A stretch of 64,000 bases of DNA from the NCBI GenBank assembly GCA_016212085.1, contig JACRHL010000023.1, positions 1-64,000 on the forward strand, given 5' to 3'. The stretch comes from Nitrospirota bacterium. GTDB taxonomy: Bacteria > Nitrospirota > JACRHL01. How positions within the stretch are numbered: the stretch's first letter is position 1; every line of letters begins with the position of its first letter. A model generated the notes under the pieces. The model was not told the origin of the DNA. It made no database searches and saw only the letters and a program-made list of their open reading frames with translations. Shown in pieces: positions 1 to 8,712 of the stretch. The translations under genes were made by a program, and so were the position numbers.

Positions 1-835
1 CGCCCGGCGGCGCGGTGGTGAACGCCAACGGTTGTTCGGCGACGCAACTGGATGATGATGGCGATGGCGTGAATAACGCCCTCGACCTCTGTCCGAACAC
101 CCCGGTGGGCGCGGTGGTGAATGCCGTCGGCTGCGCGCAGACCCAGCTAGACGACGATGCGGACGGTGTGAGCAACGCGGTCGACCTCTGCCCCAACACC
201 CCGGCGGGCGCGGTGGTGAATGCTGTCGGTTGCGCGGCGACCCAATTGGACGATGATTCGGATGGTGTGAACAACGCCCTCGACCTCTGCCCGGCGACGC
301 CCGCCGGTGCGGTGGTCAATGCCAATGGCTGCGCACAGACCCAACTGGACGACGATGCGGACGGGGTGAACAACGCGGTCGACCAGTGCCCCAACACCCC
401 GGCGGGCGCGGCGGTGAATGCCAATGGTTGCGCGGCGACGCAACTGGACGACGACAACGACGGGGTGAACAACGCTCTCGATCAGTGCCCGGCGACGCCC
501 GTCGGCGCGGTGGTGAACGCCAACGGTTGTTCGGCGACGCAACTGGATGATGATGGCGATGGCGTGAATAACGCCCTCGACCTCTGTCCGAACACCCCGG
601 CGGGCGCGGCGGTGAACGCCAATGGTTGCGCACAGACCCAACTCGACGACGATGCGGACGGGGTGAACAACGCCCTCGACCTCTGCCCCAACACCCCGGC
701 GGGCGCGGCGGTGAATGCCAATGGCTGCGCGGCGACGCAACTGGATGATGACGGCGATGGGGTGAACAACGCCGTCGACCAGTGCCCAGCGACGCCCGTT
801 GGTGAGGCGGTGGACGTGAACGGGTGCGCGGCATC
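1..835. repeat. Tandem 99-bp coding repeats, about 8 copies
   Basis: The coding units repeat with a 99-bp period. A stretch of about 80 bases starting near position 21 recurs essentially unchanged near position 516, which is five units later. Groups of units have therefore been copied as a block. One further isolated unit lies at about 1078-1177. Confidence 0.85.
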
Positions 836-2957
836 GCAGCTGGTGTGTGGCGACGACAAGCTGGGCACGGCGGACAGTTACGACGTGACGGCCGCGATCT
901 GTGTGTACACGCCGATCCCGGGCTACTGCGACGATGGCAAGGCGGGGACGACGGACAGCTACGACCTGGCGGCGGATTCCTGCGCCAACCTGCCGACGCC
1001 GGGCTACTGCGACGACGGTGACCCGAATACCCTGGATGCCTATGACCTGGCGGCGGATACGTGCAGCCACACGCCGCCGGACGACGATGGCGACGGCGTG
1101 AGCAACGCCCTCGACCAGTGCCCGGACACACCCAACGGCGCCGCGGTGAACGCCAACGGCTGTTCGGCCACGCAGTTGGATGGGGTGGCGCCGATCCTCA
1201 GCGGCGTGCCGGCGGACATGCATGTCGCCGCGGCGGGGCCGCAGGGTGCCGTGGTGTCCTTTACCCTTCCCACGGCCACGGATGACGTGTATGGCCAGGT
1301 GGCCGTCGATTGCCAGCCGGGAAGCGGAACGGTCTTCGGCATCGGCGATACCCCCGTCGCCTGTAGCGCCAGCGACGGCGCCGGAAACGTGGCCGGCGCC
1401 ACGTTCATGGTGTCCGTGTACGACGGCGCCCCGAGCCTGTCGCAGGTGCCGGCGCCCGTCGTCGTGGAGGCCTCGACCGTGCACGGCGCCGTGGTGACCT
1501 ATGCCAGCCCGGTGGCGGTGGACGCGGTGGACGGGGCCGTGCCGGTGGTCTGCGTACCGGCGTCCGACACCCTGTTCGCGCCGGGGGTCACGCCGGTTCA
1601 GTGCAGCGCGGTCGATGGGGTGGGCAATTCCGTGTCCGCCGGGTTCGACGTGACGGTGGTGCCGTGGGACCTGGCGCACCGTCCCGCCCGGCCGGTGATA
1701 TACGACATCGAGGCGGACTCCGACGCGCCGCTGACCCGCTTTGAGATGGACGTGAGCACCTTCTCCGACGCCGATGGCGGAACCGCCCCCACCATCGTGG
1801 CGTGGCGGATCGCGAATCCTGGCGGCGAGGTCTATGTGGGCGAGGAAGCGGCCGACGCGCTGGCGCTCCCCGAGCACGTGCTGCTGCCCGGCGCGGATTA
1901 TGACTTTGCCGTGCGCCACATGGATGACACCGGGTTGTGGTCGGAGTGGTCCGCGCCGTTCACCGTGAGCACGATCGCGGTGGATCCCGCCGACACCAAC
2001 GGCGACGGCATCGCCGACCGGAACGCGCCGGGCGCACCCACGGACACGGACGGCAATGGCATCGCCGACCAGGCGGAGGGGCTGCTTGCCCTGCTCGACG
2101 CGGAATCCGGCCTGCCGGTCGGCATCGCGTCCGACCAGGGCACGGTCACCCACGCGTCGGCGGCGCGGCTCGCGGACGTGGCCCCCGCCTATGCGGACAT
2201 GGACATGCCCCATGGCCTGCTGCGCTTCCGGGTGGTGGGGCTGGACCCGGGCGGCACGGCCACGGTTGTGTTCCACTTCCCGGACTTCCTGCGTGCCGAC
2301 GCCCGCTGGTTCTGGTTCGACGGCGCGGGCACGCGCCACGACCTGACCGGACAGGCGGCCCTCTCCGGGTTTACCGTGTCCGTCCCCATCACCGACGGCG
2401 CCGTGGGCGACGGGGACGGCGTGGCGAACGGGGTGATCGTGGATCCGAGCGGACCCGGCGTTCCGGTGAACGCGGCGCCGCCGGCCCCCGCCCTGGTGTA
2501 CCCGGCGGACGACGACGTTGACGTTCCCACCCGGTTCACCTTCGTCTGGAAAAAGTCGGCGGACCCGGACGGTGATGCGGTGACATATGCCATCACCTAT
2601 TGCCGGAACCCGGAGTTCGCCGGGTGCACCTATCGTACGGCGCCGGCCGGGCTGTTCAAGGGCCTGGGCATGGTGCTGGGGGCGATGGGGACGGCATGGG
2701 CCGTGCGCCACCGCCGCCACGGGGCGGCGTTGCTGCTGGCGGCGGCCATTGGTGCGGCGTCCGGCTGTGGCGGGGCCACGGAGGATGCCGGCGGTGGTCA
2801 TCTCTATGCCTTTCCGCCCTATCCGGCCCAGAACGAGGTGGGCCAGTCCGTGTTTGGGCTGAGGCCGGATACCACCTATTATTGGAAGGTGATGGCCACG
2901 GACGCCGGCGGCAACGGCAGCGAAAGCCCGGTGATGTCGTTCCGCACCGCGCCCTGA
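1..2957 (+). CDS. Partial surface protein with thrombospondin-type-3-like calcium repeats and HYR domains
   Basis: The frame is open at the left window edge, so the true start lies upstream. The visible ~984 residues begin with eight tandem 33-residue units (DDDxDGVNNAxDxCP core, a thrombospondin type 3/OmpA-linker calcium-binding pattern). Three CDDG-x-T-DSYD motifs and a ninth unit follow. Next come two HYR-like modules (about residues 395-560, with paired cysteines), a region containing two more DxNGDGxAD motifs, and a C-terminal fibronectin-III-like domain ending FRTAP. That last domain is interrupted near residues 885-930 by a hydrophobic, arginine-flanked stretch that resembles a membrane anchor and lipobox (AASGC). 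No signal peptide is visible because the N-terminus is missing. By architecture it is a secreted or surface-exposed structural or adhesive protein. It lies just upstream of a GH114 gene on the same strand. Function is inferred from repeats only. Confidence 0.75.
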   Translation, partial: PGGAVVNANGCSATQLDDDGDGVNNALDLCPNTPVGAVVNAVGCAQTQLDDDADGVSNAVDLCPNTPAGAVVNAVGCAATQLDDDSDGVNNALDLCPATPAGAVVNANGCAQTQLDDDADGVNNAVDQCPNTPAGAAVNANGCAATQLDDDNDGVNNALDQCPATPVGAVVNANGCSATQLDDDGDGVNNALDLCPNTPAGAAVNANGCAQTQLDDDADGVNNALDLCPNTPAGAAVNANGCAATQLDDDGDGVNNAVDQCPATPVGEAVDVNGCAASQLVCGDDKLGTADSYDVTAAICVYTPIPGYCDDGKAGTTDSYDLAADSCANLPTPGYCDDGDPNTLDAYDLAADTCSHTPPDDDGDGVSNALDQCPDTPNGAAVNANGCSATQLDGVAPILSGVPADMHVAAAGPQGAVVSFTLPTATDDVYGQVAVDCQPGSGTVFGIGDTPVACSASDGAGNVAGATFMVSVYDGAPSLSQVPAPVVVEASTVHGAVVTYASPVAVDAVDGAVPVVCVPASDTLFAPGVTPVQCSAVDGVGNSVSAGFDVTVVPWDLAHRPARPVIYDIEADSDAPLTRFEMDVSTFSDADGGTAPTIVAWRIANPGGEVYVGEEAADALALPEHVLLPGADYDFAVRHMDDTGLWSEWSAPFTVSTIAVDPADTNGDGIADRNAPGAPTDTDGNGIADQAEGLLALLDAESGLPVGIASDQGTVTHASAARLADVAPAYADMDMPHGLLRFRVVGLDPGGTATVVFHFPDFLRADARWFWFDGAGTRHDLTGQAALSGFTVSVPITDGAVGDGDGVANGVIVDPSGPGVPVNAAPPAPALVYPADDDVDVPTRFTFVWKKSADPDGDAVTYAITYCRNPEFAGCTYRTAPAGLFKGLGMVLGAMGTAWAVRHRRHGAALLLAAAIGAASGCGGATEDAGGGHLYAFPPYPAQNEVGQSVFGLRPDTTYYWKVMATDAGGNGSESPVMSFRTAP

Positions 2958-3043
2958 GCGGGCCGTGCCGGGCGCACCGGCGGGCCGGGACGCCCGGCGG
3001 CCGTATTCTTGAAGGGGGGTTGCCGCTCTAAGGAGGGTACGGC

Positions 3044-3940
3044 GTGCGTTTACTGGCCGTGTTCATGTTCCTGCTGGCGCTCGCCGTGGGGTGCCAGCCG
3101 TCCGACACCAACGTGGAGCAGCCGCCCACCCCGGCCCCCGCTTCCGGCGCGGGAAATGGTTCCGGCAACGGTTCCGGCGGCGGTTCCGAGCCCGGCCCCA
3201 CGCCGGCGCCGGCCGCGTGGTACGTGCCGCCTGCCACGGCCACCTGGCAGTGGCAACTGAGCGGCACCGTCAACACCACCTATCCGGTCAACGTGTACGA
3301 CATCGACCTGTTCGATTCCCCCACCGGCCTGATCGCCAACGTGCAGGCCGGGGGCAGGCGGGTGGTCTGCTACTTCTCCGCCGGCTCCTACGAGAACTGG
3401 CGCCCGGACGCCGGGGCCTTCCCCCCCGCCGACCTGGGCAATGCCCTGGGCGGCTGGCCGGGGGAGCGCTGGCTGGACATCCGCTCCGCCGACGTGCGCC
3501 GGCTCATGGCCGCCCGGCTGAACCTGGCGTTGCAGAAAGGGTGCGACGCCGTGGAGCCAGACAACGTGGATGGCTATACCCAGGACACGGGTTTCCCCCT
3601 GAGCGGAGCCGACCAGCTTGCCTACAACCGGTTCCTGGCCGCGGAGGCCCACGCCCGGGGCCTGGGCATTGCCCTGAAGAACGATCTGGACCAGGTGGCC
3701 GCGCTGGTGGACGCCTTCGACTTCGCCGTCAACGAACAGTGCCACCAGTACAACGAGTGCGACCTGCTCAGGCCCTTCACCGACGCGGGCAAGGCCGTGT
3801 TCAACGCGGAATACAACAGCGTGTATGTGAACGACGCGGCGCGGCGGGCGCAGTTGTGCGCCGGTTCGATCGCCGCCGGCCTGCGCACCCTGATCCTGCC
3901 CGTCAACCTGAACGACGCCTTCCGCCACAGCTGCGACTGA
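3044..3940 (+). CDS. GH114 family endo-alpha-1,4-polygalactosaminidase-like lipoprotein
   Basis: This 298-residue lipoprotein has a signal peptide ending in a lipobox (LAVGC, Cys17) and a Gly/Ser/Pro-rich linker (about 22-58). A TIM-barrel catalytic domain of the GH114 type follows. The diagnostic segment CDAVEPDNVDGY (about 167-178) supplies acidic residues Glu171, Asp173 and Asp176, and LKNDLDQ follows. GH114 enzymes cleave alpha-1,4-linked galactosamine-rich polymers. The characterised fungal member Ega3 acts on deacetylated galactosaminogalactan. Start GTG is preceded by AAGGAGG at a good distance. It converges on the deacetylase gene with a 13-bp gap, at the tail of the Pel-like operon. 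The inferred role is trimming or releasing the galactosamine-containing polymer at the cell surface. Confidence 0.85.
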   Translation: MRLLAVFMFLLALAVGCQPSDTNVEQPPTPAPASGAGNGSGNGSGGGSEPGPTPAPAAWYVPPATATWQWQLSGTVNTTYPVNVYDIDLFDSPTGLIANVQAGGRRVVCYFSAGSYENWRPDAGAFPPADLGNALGGWPGERWLDIRSADVRRLMAARLNLALQKGCDAVEPDNVDGYTQDTGFPLSGADQLAYNRFLAAEAHARGLGIALKNDLDQVAALVDAFDFAVNEQCHQYNECDLLRPFTDAGKAVFNAEYNSVYVNDAARRAQLCAGSIAAGLRTLILPVNLNDAFRHSCD

Positions 3941-3953
3941 ACGGCGTTCCGGC

Positions 3954-5855
3954 CTATTGGGCCAGCATGCGGTCCACGGCGAAGGTGCGCGGCGCGGTGC
4001 CGACACCCACATCCATGATGCGCTGGCCCCCATAGGGGACGCCGCCGGCGACGCCGGTGAGCATCACCCGCGCGGGCTGGCTGGCGGCCACGGTCACCTG
4101 GTTGGTGGCGGTGTCCAGGCTCGCGGTGACGGTGGCGGCCAGGGCGTCCACCCGGTTCCGGGTGCGCCGGGCGATCTCGTGATAGGGCAGGTTGAGCACC
4201 GGCAGCTTCATGAACTGCTCGTAGCGCGCCAGCACCGCCTCCAGCCAGTCGAACTGGAGGGTGGCGCCGTTGCCGTCGTAGGCGTGCAGGTTGCTCTGGT
4301 GGAAGTAGTGGGGCCACATGCGGTAGGTGAGCATGTGGCCCAGGGTGGCCTCCGCCTCCACGTCGAGAATCTGGGCGTAGGTGTAATTGGTGCCGAACAG
4401 CACGTTGTATTCGTCCGTGTTCAGCGACGGCGTGGAGGTGTTGTAGAACACGCCCGTGGGCCAGCGTGGCAGCAGCATCAGGTTGAAGCCGGGGACATAC
4501 TCCTCCGAGGCCTGGTTCGCGCGCGAGGTGTCCGACGCCAGGAAGCGGATGCCCAGGTCCTGGGAGGCCTGCAGGAATGCGTCGTTCTTGCCGGCCGGAT
4601 AGGATGCGAGCAGGACGCCGGCGTCGTTCACGTCCTCCAGGCCGGAGTGGCCGCCGCTCACCAGGACGGGGCGGTTTGGGCCCATCTCCGGCAGTTGCAG
4701 GCGGTCCCACACCAGGATGTTGGCGTCCATGTCGCCGTGGGCCATGGCATAGGTGGTGCCGTTGCTCAGGTCCATGTCCATGTGGGTCAGGGTGTGGTTG
4801 ATGAAGCGGAAGTGGCGCTTGTGCTTCATCATGGCCTGAACCAGGGGGTCCAGGTGGTCCGCCGCGCCCCCGCCGTTGAAGGCGAATTCGATGGCGAAGT
4901 CGGACAGGGTGGGGTGCGCCGCCACGATGGCGTTCTGCCTGGCGACGGCGTTGGTCACGTCGGCCGGGGTCATGCGCACGATGGTGTTGGTGTCGGTGGT
5001 GTTGTTCGCCGCGTTCCACGACGGCGAGGTCACGAACAGGTCGTCGCTGTGCGCCGCCAGGAACACCTGGCGGGCGCCCACGAACACCCCCTTGGTGGCG
5101 AAGTTCAGGAACTCGTACGCCAGCAACCGGGAATAGGGCAGGTACGACGCGTTGGCGATGCTGCACAGCAGCACCTCGCGGCCGTTGGCGTAGGTGAGGG
5201 TCGAGACCAGCACCTGGCCGGGGGTGGCGGCGCGCACCAGCAGCGGCTGCGCCACGGGGCGCCCGGCGCCGCCGGCGGGCTGGCCGCTCACGGCCCAGTC
5301 GGTGATGGTGAGCGGGGTGGCGGTGTTGACGTACTCGAACAGGTCGGTGCCACCCGCCGGGGCCTGCCAGGTCGCGCTAACGTTGCCGCCGTATTGCAGG
5401 GCGCCCATGCCGTAATCCAGGTCCAGGCCCGCGTTGGTGACCGGATCGCCGGACATGACCGCCTCGCGCACCCCGAAGTCGCGCTCGTAGGCGTGCAGGG
5501 TCTGCCACTCCGCAAGGGAAAACGCAGAACCGCCGGTGGACACGAGCGACGCCTCGGTGAGGATGATGCCGTTGTACCGGCCGTGGGTGCCGCTTGCCAG
5601 CGTGGCGGCGGTGAGGGGCGTGGTGGCGGCGTCCAGCACGTCGTACGGCACGCCCACCGCGTCCAGCAGCTCGGTCATCACCGTCCGGGGCTCGGCGTTG
5701 CCGACGGCGATCACCAGCACCTTCAGGTCCAGGGTCGCCGCCCGCGCGGGGGGGGTGGCGGCGAGGGTGGTGAACAGGAGCGCGGCGGACGCCAGCAGCG
5801 CCGGGAACGGCCGGTACGGATGGGTGGGGTTGGCAAAGATGTTCATGGTGATCAC
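3954..5855 (-). CDS. Agd3/CE18-like polysaccharide N-deacetylase (stand-alone counterpart of the PelA deacetylase domain)
   Basis: A 633-residue exported protein: the N-terminal signal peptide ends near ARA-ATL (about residue 40). A beta-rich N-terminal region (about 42-255) resembles the sugar-binding front half of Agd3. A NodB-like deacetylase core follows, with AHSDD at 268-272 (motif 1, metal and catalytic Asp) and HTLTH at 354-358 (motif 2, metal His pair). Family knowledge: fungal Agd3 partially deacetylates galactosaminogalactan, and PelA does the same job on Pel. The start GTG overlaps the pelG stop (GTGA), so it is translationally coupled as the last gene of the operon. An alternative ATG lies 9 bp further in. 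The CE18 assignment is by recalled motif and architecture, not by a search. Confidence 0.7.
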   Translation of the reverse strand: MITMNIFANPTHPYRPFPALLASAALLFTTLAATPPARAATLDLKVLVIAVGNAEPRTVMTELLDAVGVPYDVLDAATTPLTAATLASGTHGRYNGIILTEASLVSTGGSAFSLAEWQTLHAYERDFGVREAVMSGDPVTNAGLDLDYGMGALQYGGNVSATWQAPAGGTDLFEYVNTATPLTITDWAVSGQPAGGAGRPVAQPLLVRAATPGQVLVSTLTYANGREVLLCSIANASYLPYSRLLAYEFLNFATKGVFVGARQVFLAAHSDDLFVTSPSWNAANNTTDTNTIVRMTPADVTNAVARQNAIVAAHPTLSDFAIEFAFNGGGAADHLDPLVQAMMKHKRHFRFINHTLTHMDMDLSNGTTYAMAHGDMDANILVWDRLQLPEMGPNRPVLVSGGHSGLEDVNDAGVLLASYPAGKNDAFLQASQDLGIRFLASDTSRANQASEEYVPGFNLMLLPRWPTGVFYNTSTPSLNTDEYNVLFGTNYTYAQILDVEAEATLGHMLTYRMWPHYFHQSNLHAYDGNGATLQFDWLEAVLARYEQFMKLPVLNLPYHEIARRTRNRVDALAATVTASLDTATNQVTVAASQPARVMLTGVAGGVPYGGQRIMDVGVGTAPRTFAVDRMLAQ

Positions 5856-7231
5856 CGGATGGAGGGATTGTTCTTGATGAATACCAGATATGGCAGGTCG
5901 CGCAGGGCGTTCATCAGCATGGTGTAGCCGACCACGAAGGTGACGAGGGACGCGGCGAAGAAGCCCAGCCCGTAGTAGGCGAATCCCAGCCGAATGGAAA
6001 GGTATGTGAACCCGCCGTTCAGCACCAGGAACAGCAGTTGCAACATCAGGTTGGCGCGGCGGTGGTCCAGGTACGACAGGATGATCGACACCAGCAGCAC
6101 GAGGGTGTAGAACAGGGCGCCCAGCACCCCCAGGCGGAAAATGCCCAGGTGCAGGAAGTCGCCATTCGCCAGGGCGATGATCCCCGGCGCGAAGAACACC
6201 ACGGTGGCGCTTACCGCCACCTGGAGCAGGATGATGCCCCGGAAGGTGGACAGCACGTGCAGGATCACCGCCTGCTGGTTCCCCACGATGCGCGCATAGG
6301 TGGCGTGGGCGTGGATGTCGCGGAAAAAGTCCCGCATGCGCTCGAACAGGCCGGTCTCGCCATACACCGTGAACATGGTCATGGCCGGGATCGCCGTCAG
6401 GCAGGCCAGGAACATGGCCACGTCATAGTAGCGGTTGAAGGTCATGGCGCCGGCCACCACCTGCCGCTCCGGCGCCAGCCACATCACCCACTTGTCCACC
6501 CAGATGGCCGCGGCGAACAGGAAGCCGCCCAGGGTCAGCTCCCAGTAACGGCTGAAATAGGACCAGAAGGCCGCCGGCCAGCGCACCCGGAACGCATACT
6601 CGGTGAACACCCGCGAGATGATGGTGAACTTGATCAGCAGCAGCCCCAGGCTGAACCCGGCCAGCATGCCGGTGGTGCCGTGGCTCTCCGCCAGCAGCGT
6701 GGCTGCCAGGAACGACACCGCCATGCCCGCGCCGAACACGCCGGTGATGGTGCGATAGTCCTTGAGGGCGCTCAGGAACAGGGTGACCACCCAGATTCCC
6801 GCCACCAGGAAGAAGTTCACGATGGCCATCAGCCGCGCCGGCAGCGCCAGCTCCACGCCATAGCAGTAGAACGGCACGGCCACCAGCAGCCCCAGGGCAT
6901 AGACCAGCCCCAGGGCGGCGAGCATCAGGCCCGGCGCCCGCCGGTGGGACTTTTCGTAGATGCAGTCCGCCAGGTAGCGGGTGGTGGTGAGCACCACCCC
7001 CCCGGACAGCACCAGCGAGAGGGAGAAGTTGTAGGTGACCACCACCTGGAAGGTGACCAGCTCCGCCGTGGGCACCCGCGCGCGGTTCAAGAGGTAGATG
7101 CCGGCCAGGGCCAGCACCGTGAACAGCCACGGCCCGGCGGCGATGAGGCCGGCGTAGCCGTAGCCCTTGGCGACCTCCAGCAGGTTGCCGCTCCGGACCA
7201 TCCTTCTGAGCGCGAATCCGATGCCGGCCAT
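5852..7231 (-). CDS. pelG: PelG, polytopic inner-membrane transporter of the Pel-like polysaccharide
   Basis: The protein has 459 residues. It begins MAGIGFALRRM, the typical PelG start, and has about twelve hydrophobic segments throughout. PelG belongs to the MATE/MOP-type exporter superfamily and works with PelD, PelE and PelF as the inner-membrane synthase complex. Length matches the usual PelG (about 455). The start ATG overlaps the pelF stop (TAATG). Upstream in-frame codons extend the frame into pelF but read as a shadow of it. The stop overlaps the next gene's GTG start. Confidence 0.92.
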   Translation of the reverse strand: MAGIGFALRRMVRSGNLLEVAKGYGYAGLIAAGPWLFTVLALAGIYLLNRARVPTAELVTFQVVVTYNFSLSLVLSGGVVLTTTRYLADCIYEKSHRRAPGLMLAALGLVYALGLLVAVPFYCYGVELALPARLMAIVNFFLVAGIWVVTLFLSALKDYRTITGVFGAGMAVSFLAATLLAESHGTTGMLAGFSLGLLLIKFTIISRVFTEYAFRVRWPAAFWSYFSRYWELTLGGFLFAAAIWVDKWVMWLAPERQVVAGAMTFNRYYDVAMFLACLTAIPAMTMFTVYGETGLFERMRDFFRDIHAHATYARIVGNQQAVILHVLSTFRGIILLQVAVSATVVFFAPGIIALANGDFLHLGIFRLGVLGALFYTLVLLVSIILSYLDHRRANLMLQLLFLVLNGGFTYLSIRLGFAYYGLGFFAASLVTFVVGYTMLMNALRDLPYLVFIKNNPSIR

Positions 7232-8712
7232 TACGCCTCCATGACCATCTCGCGGTACAGGTCGCCGTAGGTCCGGTCGATGGTCTGCTTGTTGTAATAA
7301 CGCCGCACCCGCTCCTGGATCGCCCGCCCGCAGCGCCGGCGGTAGTCGTCGTCGCCCAGCAGGCGGGCCATCGCCTTGGCGGTGGCGGCGGGGGACGCGG
7401 GTTCGGTGATCTCGCCGCCGCACCCCAGGTGCGGCGATTCGTCGGGCCGCCCCAGGACCATCTCGCGGCAGGCCCCCACGTCGGAGGCGACGCACGGCAC
7501 GCCGGCGGCGCCGGCCTCCAGCAGGCACAGGGGTTGCGCCTCGCTGACGCTGGTCAGCACGATGCAGTCGATGCGCCCCAGGTAGGCCTTCGGGTCCACC
7601 CGCCCGGTGAACACGATGGTGTCCCCGGCGTCCAGCCGCCGCACCAGTTCCAGGCACTCGGCGTGGTATTCCGGCTCCTCGTCCATGGGGCCCAGCACCA
7701 GCGCCTTCAGGCCCGGCACGTCGCGCCGCAGCCTGGCGCAGGCGCGGATGTAGGTCTTCACGTCCTTGATGGCCACCACCCGGCCGATGAGCGCCACCGT
7801 CGGCGGCCGCTCGCCGGTTTCCGCCGGGATCGAGGCGTACATCTCGTAGTCCACGCCGTTGGGGACGATGGCCAGCTTTTCCGGGGGCGCGCCGTCGCGC
7901 AGTTGCAGCGCCTGGTTGCCGGAGTAGAGCGTCAGGATGTGGTCGCTGGCCTCGTAGCAGACGCGGGCGTAGCTGGCGAAGCTGTCCTTCCAGACATCCG
8001 CCAGGCCGTGTTCGTGGTCGCCCACCACCAGGTGCGGGTCCGGGTACCCGTAGACCCAGTCGGCCATGGTGATCTCGATGCGGCGTTCGTTGGTGTAGAT
8101 GCCGTGCTCGGTGAGCAGCACCCGGCTACCCGCCTCCAGCTTCGCCCTGGCGGCGACCAGGCCCGCGTAACCGGTGGACACGGTGTGGTAGATGGTTGCC
8201 TTGGGCAGCGGGCCCAGCAGGCATGCGTACAGGCCGCCCAGCAGGCACCGGCACGCCCAGAAGTAATCGAGGAACGGGCCGTCCGGCAGCGCCGCCTCGT
8301 ACATGCCGACGGTCAGGTTCCAGGCGGACTTCGAATCCAGCAGGGCGTGCTGGCCGCGTTGCGACCTGGGCAGCCGCGCCAGCACCGCGATGACGGCGGC
8401 CAGGTGGTCCAGGCCGCCATGGGGCTGCTGCAACGCCAGCAGGGGCTCCCTGAGCCCGTTCAAGGCGCCGTTGAGGCGGACGCCCGGATTGCCCGGCACG
8501 CCCACCCGGTCCAGGAAGACATGGTGCAGCCCCACCACGTTGGGGGGCAGGGTGTAGCCCATCCTGCGCGGCTCCCGGTCGGGCAGCACCACCAGCACGT
8601 GAAACGTCAGGTCCGGGTGGGCGGCGATCAGGTTCTGCACCCAACTCGACACCCCGCCCACCGAGTAGGGATAGGCCCCTTCGGACACCAGGCAGACATC
8701 CGCCGTGGTCAT
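7231..8712 (-). CDS. pelF: PelF, cytosolic GT4 glycosyltransferase
   Basis: A 493-residue GT-B enzyme of family GT4. The N-terminus CLVSEGAYPYSVGGVSSW is diagnostic for PelF. The C-terminal half carries the E-x7-E motif (SEAQPLCLLE) that binds the nucleotide-sugar phosphates, preceded by a KAYLGRID-type segment. Characterised PelF uses a UDP-sugar to build the Pel chain with PelD/E/G. Gram-negative Pel is rich in GalNAc/GalN. The ATG overlaps the pelE stop by four bases (ATGA), so the genes are coupled. Length is close to the usual ~500. Confidence 0.93.
   Translation of the reverse strand: MTTADVCLVSEGAYPYSVGGVSSWVQNLIAAHPDLTFHVLVVLPDREPRRMGYTLPPNVVGLHHVFLDRVGVPGNPGVRLNGALNGLREPLLALQQPHGGLDHLAAVIAVLARLPRSQRGQHALLDSKSAWNLTVGMYEAALPDGPFLDYFWACRCLLGGLYACLLGPLPKATIYHTVSTGYAGLVAARAKLEAGSRVLLTEHGIYTNERRIEITMADWVYGYPDPHLVVGDHEHGLADVWKDSFASYARVCYEASDHILTLYSGNQALQLRDGAPPEKLAIVPNGVDYEMYASIPAETGERPPTVALIGRVVAIKDVKTYIRACARLRRDVPGLKALVLGPMDEEPEYHAECLELVRRLDAGDTIVFTGRVDPKAYLGRIDCIVLTSVSEAQPLCLLEAGAAGVPCVASDVGACREMVLGRPDESPHLGCGGEITEPASPAATAKAMARLLGDDDYRRRCGRAIQERVRRYYNKQTIDRTYGDLYREMVMEA

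Noticed and set aside
1-840. Regularly spaced repeats considered as a CRISPR array
   Set aside because: The whole 99-bp unit is repeated and coding, with no unique spacers between short repeats.
147-2801. An 884-residue open frame antisense to the repeat-rich surface protein
   Set aside because: It is His/Arg/Gly-rich, repeats only because the sense strand repeats, and has no recognisable domain. High GC keeps antisense frames open.
3957-5927. A 656-residue plus-strand frame opposite the deacetylase
   Set aside because: Antisense shadow rich in Val/Gly/His. The minus strand has a signal peptide and metal-binding motifs.
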